DNA of 64,000 nt, from the NCBI RefSeq assembly GCF_023008405.1, contig NZ_CP095376.1:4116001-4180000 (forward strand). Reading direction: 5' to 3'. This DNA is from Amycolatopsis sp. FBCC-B4732. GTDB lineage: Bacteria; Actinomycetota; Actinomycetes; Mycobacteriales; Pseudonocardiaceae. Every line of letters begins with the position of its first letter. Within the stretch, counting starts at the first letter, position 1. Positions 63,054-64,000 of the stretch are shown one piece after another. A program made the translations under genes and the position numbers. Under the pieces are notes generated by a model. It was not told the DNA's origin. It ran no database searches and saw only the letters and a program-made list of their open reading frames with translations.

Positions 63054-64000
63054 TCAAGCCATGATCGCGTCGTAGGCCGCCATCACGAGCCCGAGCCCGC
63101 GGGCGTACCCGTCCTCCCACCGGACCTGGTTCATCACGTACGCCACCGTCATGCGGAGATCGGCGTCGACGAGCACCACCGAACCACCCCAGCCGCCCCA
63201 CGAACACGTGCGGCCGTCGAGCCGGTACCCGAGGCCGTAACGGATCGGGGCGCCGATCACGCGGTCCACGCCGTCGTGCTGTTCCTCGAAAACGCGCTCG
63301 CTGCCGGCGGCCGAAAGGAGCCGGACGCCGCCGGCCACTCCCCCGCACGCCAGCGCCGACTGCAGCGTGGCCACCGAGCGGGCGTTGCCGTAACCGTTGA
63401 CGGCGGGCAGTTCCGCGCGTCGCCACGCCGTCGCGTGCGAATCCGACACCCCGAGCAGGAAGCCCGGCGGCTTGTCGCCCCGGGGATCGGCGAGCAGCGG
63501 CGCGACCCGGTGGTCGTGCTCGGCGCCCAGCCCGATGTGGAAGTCGGCGCCCACCGGACCGGCGATCTCTTCGGCGAAGAACGTGCCGAGGCTGCGCCCG
63601 GTGACGCGGCGGACGACCTCGCCGATCAGGAACCCGAAGGTGACGGAGTGGTAGCCCGCCGCGCTGCCCGGCGGCCACTGCGGCGCCTGCGCGGCCAGCC
63701 GCGCCGTCACGGCGGGCCAGTCGTAGAGGTCCTCGACCGTGATCGGCCCGTCGAAGTCCGGCAGGCCCGCGGTGTGCCCGAGCAGGTGCCGCACCAGCAC
63801 GGTTTCCTTGCCCGCGGCGGCGAATTCGGGCCAGTACGCCGCGACCGGCGCGTCCAGGTCCAGCTGCCCGCGGTCGGCCAGCACCAGCGCGCACAGCGCG
63901 GTCATCGTCTTGGTCGTGGACCAGACGGTGGTGATGGTGTCGCGCTCCCACGCCGTGGTGCGCGCCGCGTCGAGGTGCCCGCCCCACAGGTCGGCCACGA
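63054..64000 (-). CDS. Beta-lactamase-fold serine hydrolase (EstB/class C-like), 5' end outside window
   Basis: The reading frame is open for 314 codons to the window edge and lacks its own N-terminus. The nucleophile motif is SxxK in [14 protein letters not shown]. The Tyr motif appears as [14 protein letters not shown] (YxS/N). The C-terminal [20 protein letters not shown] stands at the KTG-like position. Elements such as [13 protein letters not shown] are typical of family VIII esterases and penicillin-binding-protein-like hydrolases. It probably hydrolyses esters or amides. About 90 bases of AT-richer DNA separate it from the downstream atpE-like gene. Confidence 0.85.
   Translation of the reverse strand, partial: VADLWGGHLDAARTTAWERDTITTVWSTTKTMTALCALVLADRGQLDLDAPVAAYWPEFAAAGKETVLVRHLLGHTAGLPDFDGPITVEDLYDWPAVTARLAAQAPQWPPGSAAGYHSVTFGFLIGEVVRRVTGRSLGTFFAEEIAGPVGADFHIGLGAEHDHRVAPLLADPRGDKPPGFLLGVSDSHATAWRRAELPAVNGYGNARSVATLQSALACGGVAGGVRLLSAAGSERVFEEQHDGVDRVIGAPIRYGLGYRLDGRTCSWGGWGGSVVLVDADLRMTVAYVMNQVRWEDGYARGLGLVMAAYDAIMA

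Overview
The window is very G+C-rich, with strong third-position GC bias, many GTG starts, ATGA/GTGA overlaps between co-directional genes and several starts that may be leaderless. Gene content (fused acetyl-CoA carboxylase, EspG/WXG-like type VII genes, LigC plus a separate LigD polymerase, F420-type luciferase-like oxidoreductase, SigG-like ECF factor, mycobacterial-style LexA box) points to a filamentous actinomycete. Amycolatopsis or a related Pseudonocardiaceae genus fits best, but this is an inference from gene content. No rRNA, tRNA, CRISPR array, complete IS element or prophage was seen. About 65 genes are called; the first and last run off the window.

Layout. 1-4.5 kb: acyl-AMP ligase (cut), a decayed isochorismatase, and a MarR-MFS efflux operon with a strikingly symmetrical operator. 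4.5-10.8 kb: ECF sigma factor, BFN-domain protein, SRPBCC protein, and two MFS transporters around a MocR regulator. 10.8-15.1 kb: an AcoR/MimR-type regulator facing amidohydrolase, DUF59 protein and alcohol dehydrogenase, the accessory half of a propane/acetone monooxygenase cluster without the monooxygenase; it ends in a perfect 34-bp palindrome. 15.1-19.3 kb: lytic-transglycosylase-like lipid-facing protein, exported PHP phosphoesterase, GerW-like protein, a twice-frameshifted pseudogene. 19.5-25 kb: a single-chain acetyl-CoA carboxylase of about 1,820 residues. 25.1-27.4 kb: three type VII secretion-associated genes. 27.5-35.2 kb: exported carboxypeptidase, methyltransferase, PadR regulator with a His/Gly/Pro-rich arm, exported sialidase, STAS protein, sialate/lactate-type symporter, flavodoxin-like protein. 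35.3-38.6 kb: bacterial nitric oxide synthase, CobW-type GTPase with a strong leader hairpin, IS481 remnant. 38.6-42.6 kb: GNAT-LigD polymerase-LigC repair operon, DinB-like and cyclase-like proteins. 42.6-46.9 kb: DUF1015, MFS efflux with TetR, F420-type oxidoreductase. 46.9-49.2 kb: a lower-GC, tightly overlapped Crp/MazG-like/glycosyltransferase operon. 49.3-51.2 kb: OhrR-like MarR, DUF5313, pseudouridine synthase. 51.2-52.1 kb: a low-GC islet with two unrecognised small proteins. 52.1-64 kb: exported jelly-roll-like protein, DHFR-like reductase, SOS-box-preceded AlkB, P450, exported PNGase A with a divergent LacI regulator, AraC, SRPBCC, cupin, large LuxR-type ATPase regulator, an orphan ATP synthase c subunit and a serine hydrolase (cut).

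How the parts work together. Local regulator-target pairs dominate: MarR-MFS, MocR-MFS, TetR-MFS, LacI-PNGase A, PadR and OhrR-like MarR, most with a visible dyad at the right place. Exported hydrolases (sialidase, PNGase A, carboxypeptidase, jelly-roll protein) suggest glycoprotein scavenging. LigC/LigD polymerase and AlkB form a DNA-repair theme. A palindrome, GTCCA-N3-TGGAC, recurs inside genes and forces rare codons; together with the small-protein islet and the Crp operon it is the most promising novelty.
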